Assembly: GCF_030733205.1 (NCBI RefSeq)
Contig: NZ_JASHJL010000034.1
Location: 1 to 55,104 of the forward strand
Reading direction: 5' to 3'
From: Mameliella sp. MMSF_3455
GTDB lineage: Bacteria > Pseudomonadota > Alphaproteobacteria > Rhodobacterales > Rhodobacteraceae
Length of the DNA: 55,104 nt
Each line of letters starts with the position of its first letter. Positions within the stretch are counted from its first letter, which is position 1. The translations under genes and the position numbers were made by a program. The notes below the pieces were generated by a model, which worked only from the letters and a program-made list of their open reading frames with translations, was not told the DNA's origin and made no database searches. Of this stretch, positions 37,532 to 46,381 are shown piece by piece.

Positions 37532-38524
37532 ATGAGCGAACCACAATCCGCAATCGACCGCAGCCGCCAGTTCAACAATGCCGCAGCGATGCTGCACATG
37601 AACGGCGAGGCCGAGGCAGCGCGTGCGCAATACGAAGCCGCGCTGGAAGCCGACCCGGAAAACGCCTCGGCGCTGAACAACCTTGGCTTCCTGCTGGCGC
37701 AGGAGGGGCAGATCGACGAGGCGATCGAAGCCTATGACTCCGCGCTCCGGCTCGATCCCGAGAACGTCACATGCCTCACCAACCTTGCCTCGGCCCGGGC
37801 CACACAGGGCGATCTGGAGATGGGCATGACGCTATTGGCGCGTGCCCTGGACATTGCGCCCGATGACCAGCAGGCCTGGGCCAACCTTGGCCGCCTGTCG
37901 CTGGCTGCGGGCGCGTTGGAGCAGAGCGAGAACGCCTTTCGCAACGCGATCTCTCTGTCCGAGCCAAACGTCGACCACCTGGTTCAGCTTGGCGCGGTGA
38001 TCGCGGCCCGGGGCCGGTACGCCGAGGCGATCGAGGTGCTGGAGGCCGCCTGCGCGCTCGACCCGGCCGACGCGGATGCCTGGCGCCAGCTTGGCGTTGT
38101 GCGTTTCGTGCGCCACGATTTCGGCTCGGCCCTCGAGGCGCTCGAGACCGCGCGACGTCTTGCGCCCGAGGACGCCGAGGTGCTGCGCCACCTCCATCTC
38201 ACCAACATCGCCTGCGGAAAGCGGATTGAGGCCGAGGCCGCGCTGAACACGCTGTTGAGGATCGCGCCCCACAGCGCGGGGCCGCTGACCGATCTCGCGA
38301 TCATGCGCCTTGACCAGGGTGCCTTTTCGGCGGCCGTCGAACTGCTGACATCTGCTGCCAGCAAGAATGATGCCGGAGCGCGGACGCGCTTCTACCTGGG
38401 GCTTGCGCAACTCCTTGGTGACCAGCGCACCGAGGGTACCGCAACACTGAAGGCGCTTGCGGCAGAGGGCGGTTCCTACGGCGAAAGGGCGCTGCAACAG
38501 CTTGACGATTTCGGGGCGGCATGA
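37532..38524 (+). CDS. Tetratricopeptide-repeat protein at the end of the eCIS operon
   Basis: The 330-aa protein is made of about nine TPR units, for example AARAQYEAALEADPENASAL, EAIEAYDSALRLDPENVTCL and EAIEVLEAACALDPADADAW. There is no signal peptide, so it is probably a cytoplasmic scaffold or chaperone. I choose the ATG at 37532 because GGAGG lies 8 bp upstream; the alternative ATG at 37517 lacks spacing for a ribosome-binding site. It follows the cargo candidate by 14 bp and overlaps the glycosyltransferase-like gene by ATGA. A role in cargo folding or in supporting the downstream enzyme is inference. Confidence 0.82.
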   Translation: MSEPQSAIDRSRQFNNAAAMLHMNGEAEAARAQYEAALEADPENASALNNLGFLLAQEGQIDEAIEAYDSALRLDPENVTCLTNLASARATQGDLEMGMTLLARALDIAPDDQQAWANLGRLSLAAGALEQSENAFRNAISLSEPNVDHLVQLGAVIAARGRYAEAIEVLEAACALDPADADAWRQLGVVRFVRHDFGSALEALETARRLAPEDAEVLRHLHLTNIACGKRIEAEAALNTLLRIAPHSAGPLTDLAIMRLDQGAFSAAVELLTSAASKNDAGARTRFYLGLAQLLGDQRTEGTATLKALAAEGGSYGERALQQLDDFGAA

Positions 38525-40983
38525 CGGCGAAGCACGACATCAGGGCCTGGCGCAATTGCCACGCGGGTGAAACGATCCTCGTCTGCGGCTGTGGCACCTC
38601 GCTAACGGACCTCACGAGCAAGCCCGAGATCACGACGATCGGCGTGAACGACATCGGGCGGCACTTTGATCCGGACTATCTTGTCGTGCTGAACCCCAAG
38701 TCACAGTTCAAGCCCGAACGGTTCACCGCAATCGAGGCCACGCGCGCGCGCGCAGTCTTCTCGTCCGTCGCCGGCTTCAGCTTGCCGGGGGTGGAGGTTG
38801 TGCCGCTGCGCCTTGGCAAGCGCGGAGGGACCGAGGTGTCTGCCGATGGGCGCATCCCCTACACCCGGAACTCGCCCTACGTCGCACTGACGCTTGCGCT
38901 GTTCTTCGGAGCGAAGCGCGTAGGCCTCCTTGGGGTCGATTTCACCGAAGATCATTTCTTTGGCAAGACCGGCCCCCATCCGCTCGCCCGCGAATTGCGC
39001 GCGATCGACAAGGAGTACCGCAGGCTCTTCGAATTGGCCGCGCAGAATGGCGTCGAGATCGTGAACCTCTCGCGCCGAAGCCGCCTGAGTGCTCTTCCCA
39101 AGGCCGACCTCGCGGGTTTCGTGGCGCCCCGCAGAACGCCGACGCGGGTCCTGCACATCGCTTCGACCAATTGCGCCGGGGCGATCTGGAACCTGCACCA
39201 ACTGATGCAGGCCGACCCGCGTTTCGAAAGCAGGGTTGCGACCGCCTCACCCGTGACCCGTGGGCGGTCCAAGCCACGGACCTTTCCCCATGATCTGCTT
39301 TGGAGCCAGAAGTCCGCCGTGCAGGCCGAGATCGAACGTGCCGACATTTTGCATTTCCACAACTTCGTCGATGCAAAAAGCCCGACTTTGTCGCAGTTCG
39401 CGGGCGCAATGCGCGGCAAGCGCGCGGTGCTGCAGGTCCACAGCGAGCCCGCTGTGCTCGCCCCGCATTTTCGGGGGCGCGACCCGGTCACACGCACGGA
39501 CATTCCGGTTCTGGTCATTGCCCAGAAACACGCGCGCTTCTACCCGCGGGCGACGCCGGTGCTGAACGCGATGGATCCGGCGCGCTTTACCCCGCAGGGG
39601 GCGAACAACGGTTTTGGCGGCGCCCTGCCCCGCGTCGTCTTCACGCCTTCTGACCTTCACGACTATCCGCAGACCCCGCCAACCTGCCGTGGCAAGGGCT
39701 ATCGGGCCACGCGCGCAATCCTCGAGCGGTTGGCCCGATCGGGTAAGATCCAGCCGGTCATCGGCTTCGATCTCAGCCATAGAGAGGCGCTGGCCCTGTC
39801 GGCAGGCGCCGCGGCCAAGATCGACGAGTGCGTGACCGGGGGTTACCACCTGACCTCGCTGGAAGCGCTGTCTCAAGGCTTGGCAACCTTCGCCTGGCTC
39901 GACGAGGCCACCCGCCAGCTCCTTGCCAGGATGACAGGATCCAACGAGACCGCGCTGCCCTGGGTATCCGTCAAACTCGACGCGCTGGAGGCCAAGTTGA
40001 CCGAGATGGCGCATGCGCCCGAGAGCTTTGCCAAGGCCGGCGAGGCCGGTCGTGCCTGGATGCTGCGGCACTGGACACCGAATGCGGTCCTCGACCCGAT
40101 CCTCAAGGTGTATGAAACGGAGGCGTGCAGGGGCGTGCGCCCGGTTCGGTCACCGCCTCGCGCCCCGGTCTGTGCGACCGGTCCCGCCCCGGATACGCCC
40201 GGCGCCGACGGGGCCGTGCGGGGCCATGTCAAGGGATCGAAACACCCCAGACGGTCTGAAGACTTTGAGCAGCGTGTCTACCTTTCCGCCAAGCTGCTTG
40301 CCGCCCGCGGAACGGCGCAAGGCCGCGTCGCTCATGTGTTGGGCAACGGGCCTTCGCTTGCAGACATAGATCTGGCACCCCTGCGGGGGGACATCGTGAT
40401 CGGTGTCAACGCCGCGCAGATCCTGGCGTCGCGCCTTGGGCGCGCGTTTGATTACTACTGCGTGTCTGACCGCCGCTTTCTGGCAACCTCTGAGGGTCAC
40501 GAAATGGCCAGGGCCGCGAAGAACGCAACCCGGGTCTTTGCGGGCTATTGCGCGGGTTTCCTGAAGGACGAGGCCGAGATCAACTATGTCCGTATCCTGC
40601 CCGGAGATGGCGCCTCAGACGATCTTGCCAGCGGGCTCCACCACGGCTGTTCGGTCGCGCTGTTTGCGGCCCAACTCGCGGCCTGGCTCGGGGCCGATGA
40701 GATCCGCCTGCACGGGATGGAGTGCAACTACGATGCCGGGCGTTTCTATTCAGGTGCCGGGTCCAAGGCCCGCAGGCCCGACCCCGGAACCTACCCGCGC
40801 GTGGCCCGGTCGGCGGAAGCCCTGGCCGCCCTCCTGGCCCGAAGTGGGCGGGTTCTGAGCGTTTCCGGCCCGTCCCGCCTCACCGGGTCTTTCGGCTCCC
40901 CCGCGGTCCAGGGCATCAAGGCCGTTCCGGTGGTGCACAGTAGGGCGCACCCGAAGGTCGCCCAAGCGCTCGGGGAGGATTGA
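38521..40983 (+). CDS. Three-domain glycosyltransferase-like protein, last gene of the eCIS operon
   Basis: The 820-aa protein contains two similar Rossmann-like domains flanking a GT-B domain. The N-terminal domain has LVCGCGTSLTDL and TIGVNDIGRHFDPDYLVVLN. The C-terminal domain has HVLGNGPSLADIDL and VIGVNAAQILASRLG. Both carry a G-x-G-x-S-L motif like DUF115/sialyltransferase-type enzymes. The central part (about 210-540) resembles GT4 transferases: LHIASTNCAGAIWNL, ILHFHNFVD, PVLNAMDPARFTP, and the GGYHLTSLEALSQGLATF region. Its ATGA overlap with the TPR gene and the common direction place it in the operon. Glycosylation of fibres or cargo is speculative; a surface-polysaccharide role unrelated to the particle is the main alternative. 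Confidence 0.72.
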   Translation: MTAKHDIRAWRNCHAGETILVCGCGTSLTDLTSKPEITTIGVNDIGRHFDPDYLVVLNPKSQFKPERFTAIEATRARAVFSSVAGFSLPGVEVVPLRLGKRGGTEVSADGRIPYTRNSPYVALTLALFFGAKRVGLLGVDFTEDHFFGKTGPHPLARELRAIDKEYRRLFELAAQNGVEIVNLSRRSRLSALPKADLAGFVAPRRTPTRVLHIASTNCAGAIWNLHQLMQADPRFESRVATASPVTRGRSKPRTFPHDLLWSQKSAVQAEIERADILHFHNFVDAKSPTLSQFAGAMRGKRAVLQVHSEPAVLAPHFRGRDPVTRTDIPVLVIAQKHARFYPRATPVLNAMDPARFTPQGANNGFGGALPRVVFTPSDLHDYPQTPPTCRGKGYRATRAILERLARSGKIQPVIGFDLSHREALALSAGAAAKIDECVTGGYHLTSLEALSQGLATFAWLDEATRQLLARMTGSNETALPWVSVKLDALEAKLTEMAHAPESFAKAGEAGRAWMLRHWTPNAVLDPILKVYETEACRGVRPVRSPPRAPVCATGPAPDTPGADGAVRGHVKGSKHPRRSEDFEQRVYLSAKLLAARGTAQGRVAHVLGNGPSLADIDLAPLRGDIVIGVNAAQILASRLGRAFDYYCVSDRRFLATSEGHEMARAAKNATRVFAGYCAGFLKDEAEINYVRILPGDGASDDLASGLHHGCSVALFAAQLAAWLGADEIRLHGMECNYDAGRFYSGAGSKARRPDPGTYPRVARSAEALAALLARSGRVLSVSGPSRLTGSFGSPAVQGIKAVPVVHSRAHPKVAQALGED

Positions 40984-41244
40984 GCGTGGCCGGGAACATG
41001 GCCCTATCGCGCACCCTACCTAGCCGGCCCGATGCACAAGCATTGCTCGGCGGAAGAGAAGTTCAGGACCGGGCCGGTAACCCGGCTTGACCAAGAGGAC
41101 ATTGCGGTTTTTTTGCTGCAGTAGCTGCATGGGCGCGGGCATGTCTTGCAACTGATCAAAGCATTCCTTTGCAGTGGGCAAGCAACGCCTTGGCCGCGGA
41201 TACAGCCTCACTGCAAAGACCTTCGGAAAAGGTTGTACGCCTGA

Positions 41245-42126
41245 TCAATCGACACTCGACAGGAACCTGGCGAAATCTTCGACATGCTTGCGAATGGGGC
41301 GGCCCGAACGATGCACGAGGAAGTACCCTTTACCCGTCACGTCGCGGTCTTCGCCAAGCGGCATGAGCGCCCCTGACGTTATCTCGTCTTTCAGCAGCGC
41401 GGAACTTGCCAGGGCGATACCGTCGCCCGCGATCGCCCGGCCGATGGACTGGCTGTAGGTCTGGCAGACCTCTCGTCGCAGCTTCGACAGAACGGATGTG
41501 TCGTGACGCTTGAGCCAGACCTCCCAGTTGATCCAGTCCGGTGCGATGCGGTGATAATCCAGCAGGCTCAGCCTTTGCGGGTCGGCCTTGAAGGCGTCGA
41601 AACGGGCCGGGGACAGCACGGGTGTCAACGCCTCTTCCATGAGCCTCGCGCCCTGCCAGCCATCGGGCGGCGCGCTGGCATAGATGATCGCAAGGTCGTG
41701 ATCGTCGGAGAGCAGGGTCGCCGGGTCATCCGACACGACGGTCTCGACCGGGCAGGACGTTTCGCTGATGGCAAAGGCCTTGATCCGGGGGAACAGCCAG
41801 AAGACCGAGACCGCGTTATTGGCCGCAATCCGAACGGCAGGGTTGGCGGGCGACCTCACCCCATCCAGAGATGCGTTGAGATAATCGAGCGCCATCGCCA
41901 CCGGCTCGGCCAGCTTTGCGCCGGTTGGCGTGGCTGTCAGGCTGCGCGCGCCGCGCTCGAACAAGGGGGTGCCAAGCCAATCCTCAAGTTGCTTGATCCG
42001 TTTCGAGACAGCCGCCTGCGAGACATAGAGCTCGGACGAGGCGGCGGTGAACCCTCCGTTGCGCATGACCGCGTCGAAGAAGACCAGCGTATCCAGAGGC
42101 GGCAGAGATTTTCGGGACCGTTCCAT
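41245..42126 (-). CDS. LysR-family transcriptional regulator, divergent from the DddP-like gene
   Basis: The 293-aa protein has the LysR winged helix at about residues 10-69 (GGFTAASSELYVSQAAVSKR, then LEDWLGTPLFERGARSLTAT). An effector-binding domain of the GcvA-like type follows (AVRIAANNAVSVFWLFPRI, AIAGDGIALASSALL). It is divergently oriented from the M24 gene at 42219 with a 92-bp gap, the usual arrangement for a LysR regulator and its target. The 261-bp gap on its other side (40984-41244) holds no recognised gene. The ligand is unknown. Confidence 0.88.
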   Translation of the reverse strand: MERSRKSLPPLDTLVFFDAVMRNGGFTAASSELYVSQAAVSKRIKQLEDWLGTPLFERGARSLTATPTGAKLAEPVAMALDYLNASLDGVRSPANPAVRIAANNAVSVFWLFPRIKAFAISETSCPVETVVSDDPATLLSDDHDLAIIYASAPPDGWQGARLMEEALTPVLSPARFDAFKADPQRLSLLDYHRIAPDWINWEVWLKRHDTSVLSKLRREVCQTYSQSIGRAIAGDGIALASSALLKDEITSGALMPLGEDRDVTGKGYFLVHRSGRPIRKHVEDFARFLSSVD

Positions 42127-42218
42127 TCCTTTTGGTTATCCAGATGCACGATTTTTTCAAGCGTTTACCGAGACTCTGAGTTAGCAGAGGTTGCGCTGAA
42201 AACGCAGGAGATCACGAC

Positions 42219-43475
42219 ATGGCGAATCTTGATTGGCACGCGGAGCGCAGCGATCTGTCCGGTATTGCACTTCTCGATCGCGCCCCCGAAAGCGAAGGCA
42301 TCGACCTGCGGGCCGTGCGTCTCTACAGGCAAGCGCGGGTACGCCAAGAGATGGCGCGATACGGCGTCGACGCGGTGATCCTGTCGGACCCGGTCAACAT
42401 CCGCTACGCGACCGGTGCGCGCAACATGCAGGTCTTTTCCCAGCGCAACGCCCCTTCGCGCTACTTGCTCATGACAGAGCACAAATCCATCCTCTTCGAG
42501 TTCACCGGCTGCCTGCACCTGGGCGAAGGCTTTGAGACGATCGACGAGGTACGCCCGTCCAGGACCGCCAGTTTCGTCGCGGCGGGGCCGGAGATCGCGG
42601 CACGCGAAAAGACCTGGGCGATCGAAATGACCGCCCTCATCACCGAGCTTGTCGGTGCCGGGGCCACCGTTGGGCTGGAGCGTCTGAACGCGGGTACGGC
42701 AATTGCGCTGAAAGCCTGCGGTTTGAACATCGTCGATGCGCAACAGCCCGTGGAAATGGCCCGCGCGATCAAGTCGGACGAAGAAATGAAATGCGTGAAC
42801 GCCTCGCTCCGCGCGACGGAAAACGGAGTGGCGAAGCTGCGCGCCGCCATCCGTCCCGGCATGACCGAGAATGAACTTTGGTCCGTGCTGCATCAGTCGG
42901 TCATCGCGCAGAACGCCGATTACTGCGAGACGCGCCTGCTGAACGCCGGGGCGCGTTCGAACCCGTGGTTCCAAGAAAGCTCCAGCAATGTGATTGGCGA
43001 AAACGAGCTTATTGCGCTCGATACAGACGTCGTCGGTTGCCACGGCTATTACTCGGATTTCTCGCGGACGTTTCATTCCGGCCCGGGCAGACCCACCGAC
43101 ACGCAGTGCGAACTTTACAAGGTCGCGCATGAGCAGGTGCATCACAACATGGGCATCCTAAGACCCGGGATGAGCTTTCGAGACTACGCCGACCGGGCCT
43201 GGGATATCCCGGAGAAATATTACGCGAACCGCTATTACCTGTCGGCCCACGGCTGCGGCATGACGGGTGAATACCCCTATCTCTACCACCGCGGCGACTT
43301 TCCCGATGCCGGCTATGACGGCGAGATCCTGCCCGGCATGACGCTCTGCGTCGAAAGCTATATCGGGGTCGAGGGCGGCAAGGAGGGTGTCAAGCTGGAG
43401 CAGCAGGTTCTTGTCACGGAAACCGGGATCGAGCTTTTGTCGCGTTTTCCCTTCGAGGATGATTTGCTGCGGTAA
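42219..43475 (+). CDS. M24-family DddP-like protein with altered catalytic residue
   Basis: The 418-aa protein has the pita-bread creatinase/M24 fold. It resembles the DMSP lyase DddP along its length (NIRYATGARNMQV, ARSNPWFQE, LDTDVVGCHGYYSDFSRTF, MTLCVESYIGVEGGKEGVK). All six metal ligands are present: Asp268, Asp270, Asp280, His344, Glu379 and Glu394. Compared with published DddP numbering as I recall it, each is offset by exactly 27, implying a gap-free alignment. Tyr339 matches the active-site Tyr366. Gly350 stands where DddP has Asp377, reported as catalytic. DMSP lyase activity is therefore doubtful; a peptidase or a related C-S/C-N lyase is possible. A good Shine-Dalgarno (AGGAG) precedes the ATG. 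Confidence 0.85.
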   Translation: MANLDWHAERSDLSGIALLDRAPESEGIDLRAVRLYRQARVRQEMARYGVDAVILSDPVNIRYATGARNMQVFSQRNAPSRYLLMTEHKSILFEFTGCLHLGEGFETIDEVRPSRTASFVAAGPEIAAREKTWAIEMTALITELVGAGATVGLERLNAGTAIALKACGLNIVDAQQPVEMARAIKSDEEMKCVNASLRATENGVAKLRAAIRPGMTENELWSVLHQSVIAQNADYCETRLLNAGARSNPWFQESSSNVIGENELIALDTDVVGCHGYYSDFSRTFHSGPGRPTDTQCELYKVAHEQVHHNMGILRPGMSFRDYADRAWDIPEKYYANRYYLSAHGCGMTGEYPYLYHRGDFPDAGYDGEILPGMTLCVESYIGVEGGKEGVKLEQQVLVTETGIELLSRFPFEDDLLR

Positions 43476-43629
43476 GAGACCGCGGGGCGGAGGCCAGTTC
43501 CTGCAAATATCCCGGGTCACCGGTCATCGACCGGTTCGCAAAGGTGGCCAATCCCCGAATTGGCGCTTGCAACGAATGGCCGGAAAGACGGGCCGCAACA
43601 CGGCGTACATGCCCATTGGTGGACGGCAC

Positions 43630-44160
43630 ATTTGCTTGTTTCTCGATGGCTTGAGCGATTGTCAGGCCACTCTCAAGCTCGACGCTGAGGTATCTGGCGG
43701 TGCTGTCCTTCTTCGGATGGCCAAGGGCAACTGAACCTTCCTGCGCCGCATCCAGTGGGTGCCATTGGCGCTGGCCTTCAGACCGGTCGAGGTGACCCAG
43801 TCGCGGACAATCCGCGTATAGTGGCAGATCGGGATGTGCAGCCACCCGTGCAATCGGCCCGGTCAAAGAGTCTCCGTCCCTATCATCAGCGATTCACGCA
43901 TCCATCGTTTGAGCATCGTTTGGACGCGCTTCGAGATCTTGAAGGCTACCGGCTTGCGGATCTTGCGTTGCAGTACCGAAGCGCCTGCCTTGATCTGGCC
44001 CGACGCCATGACATCGACGGTTTTCATTTTCCCAAGACCATAGCCATGCTGCTTGCTGTCGATGGACAGATTGGACAAGGCCAAATCGCGATGGTTTTCG
44101 GCCAACTCGAGTCAAAACCAGATCGCCCAAACGTGCTTGGGCTTGAGCGGTCGACTCTGA
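43630..44160 (-). pseudogene. Decayed tyrosine-recombinase integrase (small alphaproteobacterial type)
   Basis: Pieces of one integrase lie in order on the minus strand in different frames. They are RPLKPKHVWAI (about 44121-44156), ENHRDLALSNLSIDSK and ASVLQRKIRKPVAFKI (44105 leftward), and HYTRIVRDWVTSTGLKASA with THWMRR (about 43740-43850). Last is GHPKKDSTARYLSVELE (about 43670-43720). Intact relatives read RDLALFNLAIDSK, STVRYLGVE and GTHSMRRTK in one frame. Here there are at least two frameshifts and an apparent deletion of about a dozen codons after THWMRR. The segment fills most of the 858-bp gap from 43476 to 44333, and I see no other gene there. Confidence 0.8.
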
Positions 44161-44333
44161 CCAACGGAACTGGCCCTGTGTCGTGTCTTTCGCAGCATCG
44201 TCAAGTCGACCGAATTGCGGACCGCGAGCAAATCTCTCATCGGCTGGTTGGCAGATCTCCAAAGAAGTTCGGATTTCGGCGACGAATTTCCGAGCTTGCC
44301 GCGTTTAACACAGGCGAACAAAAGGATTGCCTC

Positions 44334-44975
44334 ATGAAACGCACCACCGCCCCGTCTTTGATACTATTGATCTCCACATCCGCCCTCTCTGCCGAGACCT
44401 TTTCCGCTGACGTCTGGGCAGACAACTGGTTCGCGATGCGGATCAACGGGGCCCAAGTCGCCGAAGACAGCGTGCCCATCACAACCGAGCGGTCCTTCAA
44501 TGCCGAAAGCTTTGATTTCGAAGCAGAGCGCCCCTTCGTGATCGGGCTTGTCGCCAAGGACTTCAAGGAAAATGACACCGGTCTGGAATACATTGGCACC
44601 CGTCGCCAGCAGATGGGTGATGGGGGCCTGATCGCGCAGATCAAGGATGCGACAGGCGCAACGGTCGCGGTCAGCAATTCCGACTGGCAGTGCCTGGTCA
44701 TCCACACCGCGCCGCTGGACAAATCCTGCGAAGGCGCCGCAAACCCCGTCGCGGGCGAAGGGGCCTGTGCCTTCGAGGTGATGGATGAACCGGATGGCTG
44801 GGATCAGGCGGGTTTCGATGCCTCGCACTGGCCGCAGGCCAGCATCTTTTCCGAACGCGAGGTCACCCCCAAGGATGGCTATGACCGGATCGACTGGGTG
44901 TCGGAGGCCCAACTGATCTGGGGTCCCGACCTTGAGCAAAGCAATACGGTCCTGTGCCGCCTGACGGTCAGGTAA
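44334..44975 (+). CDS. Secreted protein of unknown function upstream of YHYH gene
   Basis: The 213-aa protein has a clear signal peptide: KRTT, a hydrophobic stretch APSLILLISTSALS, then cleavage near SAETFS. The mature part is beta-rich (ADVWADNWFAMRINGAQV, PFVIGLVAKDF, GGLIAQIKDATGATVAV). It ends with HWPQASIFSEREVTPK and AQLIWGPDLEQSNTVLCRL, suggestive of a galactose-binding-like jelly roll, with four cysteines that could form disulfides. The ATG at 44334 is chosen from the signal peptide; the longer open frame upstream crosses the integrase remnant. It ends 24 bp before the YHYH gene, so the pair is likely co-transcribed and exported to the periplasm. Confidence 0.8.
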   Translation: MKRTTAPSLILLISTSALSAETFSADVWADNWFAMRINGAQVAEDSVPITTERSFNAESFDFEAERPFVIGLVAKDFKENDTGLEYIGTRRQQMGDGGLIAQIKDATGATVAVSNSDWQCLVIHTAPLDKSCEGAANPVAGEGACAFEVMDEPDGWDQAGFDASHWPQASIFSEREVTPKDGYDRIDWVSEAQLIWGPDLEQSNTVLCRLTVR

Positions 44976-44999
44976 GGCGCATTGAAGGTATCCCACAAC

Positions 45000-45962
45000 A
45001 TGACACGCCTCCTCGCCGTTTCGATCACCACCTCAATGGCGATTGCCACCGCCTCTGCGGTCTTGGCCCATGACGATCATTGCACAGCCGTCAAGGACTC
45101 CGTGACCGACGCGGGCTTTGACGACAGCGTCACCGTCACCTGCACCGACAGCCACGCGATCATCCAGTCCGATACCTACCCCGACCATGAAAAGATGACC
45201 GGGATCATCGGCACGAACGAGCAGGTTCCTGTGCCGGGCGACTATGCCGCGCCGATCCTGCTGTCTCCGACGCTTGGCACCAGCCCGCTGACCCGGGATG
45301 CCGCCTTGGGCGTCGCCGTGAACGGGGTGCCGATCTACGACTACACGGCGGGCGGTGAGATGACCGAGGCCGACCTGGCCCATCATCAGGCCCGTCACGA
45401 CACGCTGCAGACACATCAGCTCGATGTTTGCGGCGGCCATGCCGGTCGTGGTGACGACTATCACTACCACGCCAAGCCGACCTGCATGATCGATCAGATG
45501 AAAAATGCGGGCGACAGCGCAATCATCGGCTGGGCCTTCGACGGTTTCCCGATCTACGGCGACAACAATCCCGACGGATCGGTGATTGCCGCAGGCGATC
45601 TGGACGTCTGCAACGGTCAGGCCGACGAGACCTTTGGCTATCGCTACCACACCTCGGAAGACGCGCCCTATATCGTGCAATGTCTGATGGGCGTCGTGGC
45701 AGATTTCGACCGGCTCCCCCGTGTGTCGCCGCTTGTCGCCGCCGATGGAGGTGGCGCCGCGCCGGGCAGGCCACCGCAAGGTGGTGTTCAAAACCTCGTC
45801 TTTACCGAAAACCCGGATGGAAGCCGAAGCATGGATTACACCTACGAGGGAGAGGATCACTATATCCGCTACACCCCCTCCGGGACGGCCGGCTGTTACG
45901 ACTTCACGACCCAAACCGTGACCAACGGCGGCAAGGTTGTTACCGGCGAATTTTGCCGGTAG
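45000..45962 (+). CDS. Secreted YHYH-domain protein
   Basis: The 320-aa protein has a signal peptide (RLLAVSITTSMAIATA, then SAVLAHDDH). The YHYH signature occurs at GRGDDYHYHAKPTC, followed by GWAFDGFPIYGDN and FGYRYHTSEDAPYIVQCLMG, matching the conserved YHYH family core. The several His and Cys residues suggest metal binding, but the family has no established biochemical function known to me. I choose the ATG at 45000 over the TTG at 44982 because the signal peptide starts there and AAGG lies upstream. It follows the 213-aa secreted protein by 24 bp. Confidence 0.85.
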   Translation: MTRLLAVSITTSMAIATASAVLAHDDHCTAVKDSVTDAGFDDSVTVTCTDSHAIIQSDTYPDHEKMTGIIGTNEQVPVPGDYAAPILLSPTLGTSPLTRDAALGVAVNGVPIYDYTAGGEMTEADLAHHQARHDTLQTHQLDVCGGHAGRGDDYHYHAKPTCMIDQMKNAGDSAIIGWAFDGFPIYGDNNPDGSVIAAGDLDVCNGQADETFGYRYHTSEDAPYIVQCLMGVVADFDRLPRVSPLVAADGGGAAPGRPPQGGVQNLVFTENPDGSRSMDYTYEGEDHYIRYTPSGTAGCYDFTTQTVTNGGKVVTGEFCR

Positions 45963-46381
45963 CACCGCCCCATCCGGGTCGGATCAGCGTTTCGTGACGG
46001 AACCGAAAACGTGGATTGCGACCGTCTGAGTGTTGCGAGGGTCAACCGTTCTGGCCGCAGTTTTGCAACCCGCCGACTGATCGGTTGCGAGACCGCAGCG
46101 AAAGTCTCCTTTGACGGGCCACATCGCAAAATCCGGTTCCCGATGTGAAAGGCAGCCTAGCGCCGACCTTACCCGCGCGGCTTCGCCTGCGGTTGCGATT
46201 TCCGCAACTGCATGTTCGGCAAGGTGGGTTCGCTTACCCGCGCCATCTACAGTGCAGCCCCCGAAGCTGTCTCTCGCGTCGGGCTTGCAGCGAGGCGCAA
46301 TCAGCGAGCACCAAAGTCGGCGCTGGTCCCGTGGTCGCCCGAAAGGCAGCGTTCCTCGTCCTGGAACTCATCCGTAGTCGG
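45963..46381. other. Intergenic region, no supported gene
   Basis: This 419-bp gap lies between the convergent ends of the YHYH gene and the LysR gene at 46382. Open frames here on both strands lack recognisable protein features. The stretch around 46090-46150 resembles common Rhodobacterales intergenic sequence in style, but I cannot assign it a function. No T-tailed hairpin was seen on either strand. Confidence 0.4.

Noticed and set aside
8388-40983. Interpretation as a prophage or R-type pyocin
   Set aside because: There are no capsid, terminase, holin or lysin genes. The AAA+ ATPase and DUF4157 protein favour an eCIS.
8388-40983. Interpretation as a type VI secretion system
   Set aside because: TssJLM membrane-complex and TssBC-type two-part sheath genes are absent. 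Sheath and tube are of the eCIS/phage type.
41050-41115. Hairpin CCGGG-CCGGTAA-CCCGG (near 41070) and a run of seven T residues (near 41108) as a terminator of the eCIS operon
   Set aside because: The hairpin and T-run are separated by about 25 bp, so they do not form a standard intrinsic terminator.
42219-43475. Straight annotation as DMSP lyase DddP
   Set aside because: The position corresponding to the reported catalytic Asp is Gly350, so I call it DddP-like only.
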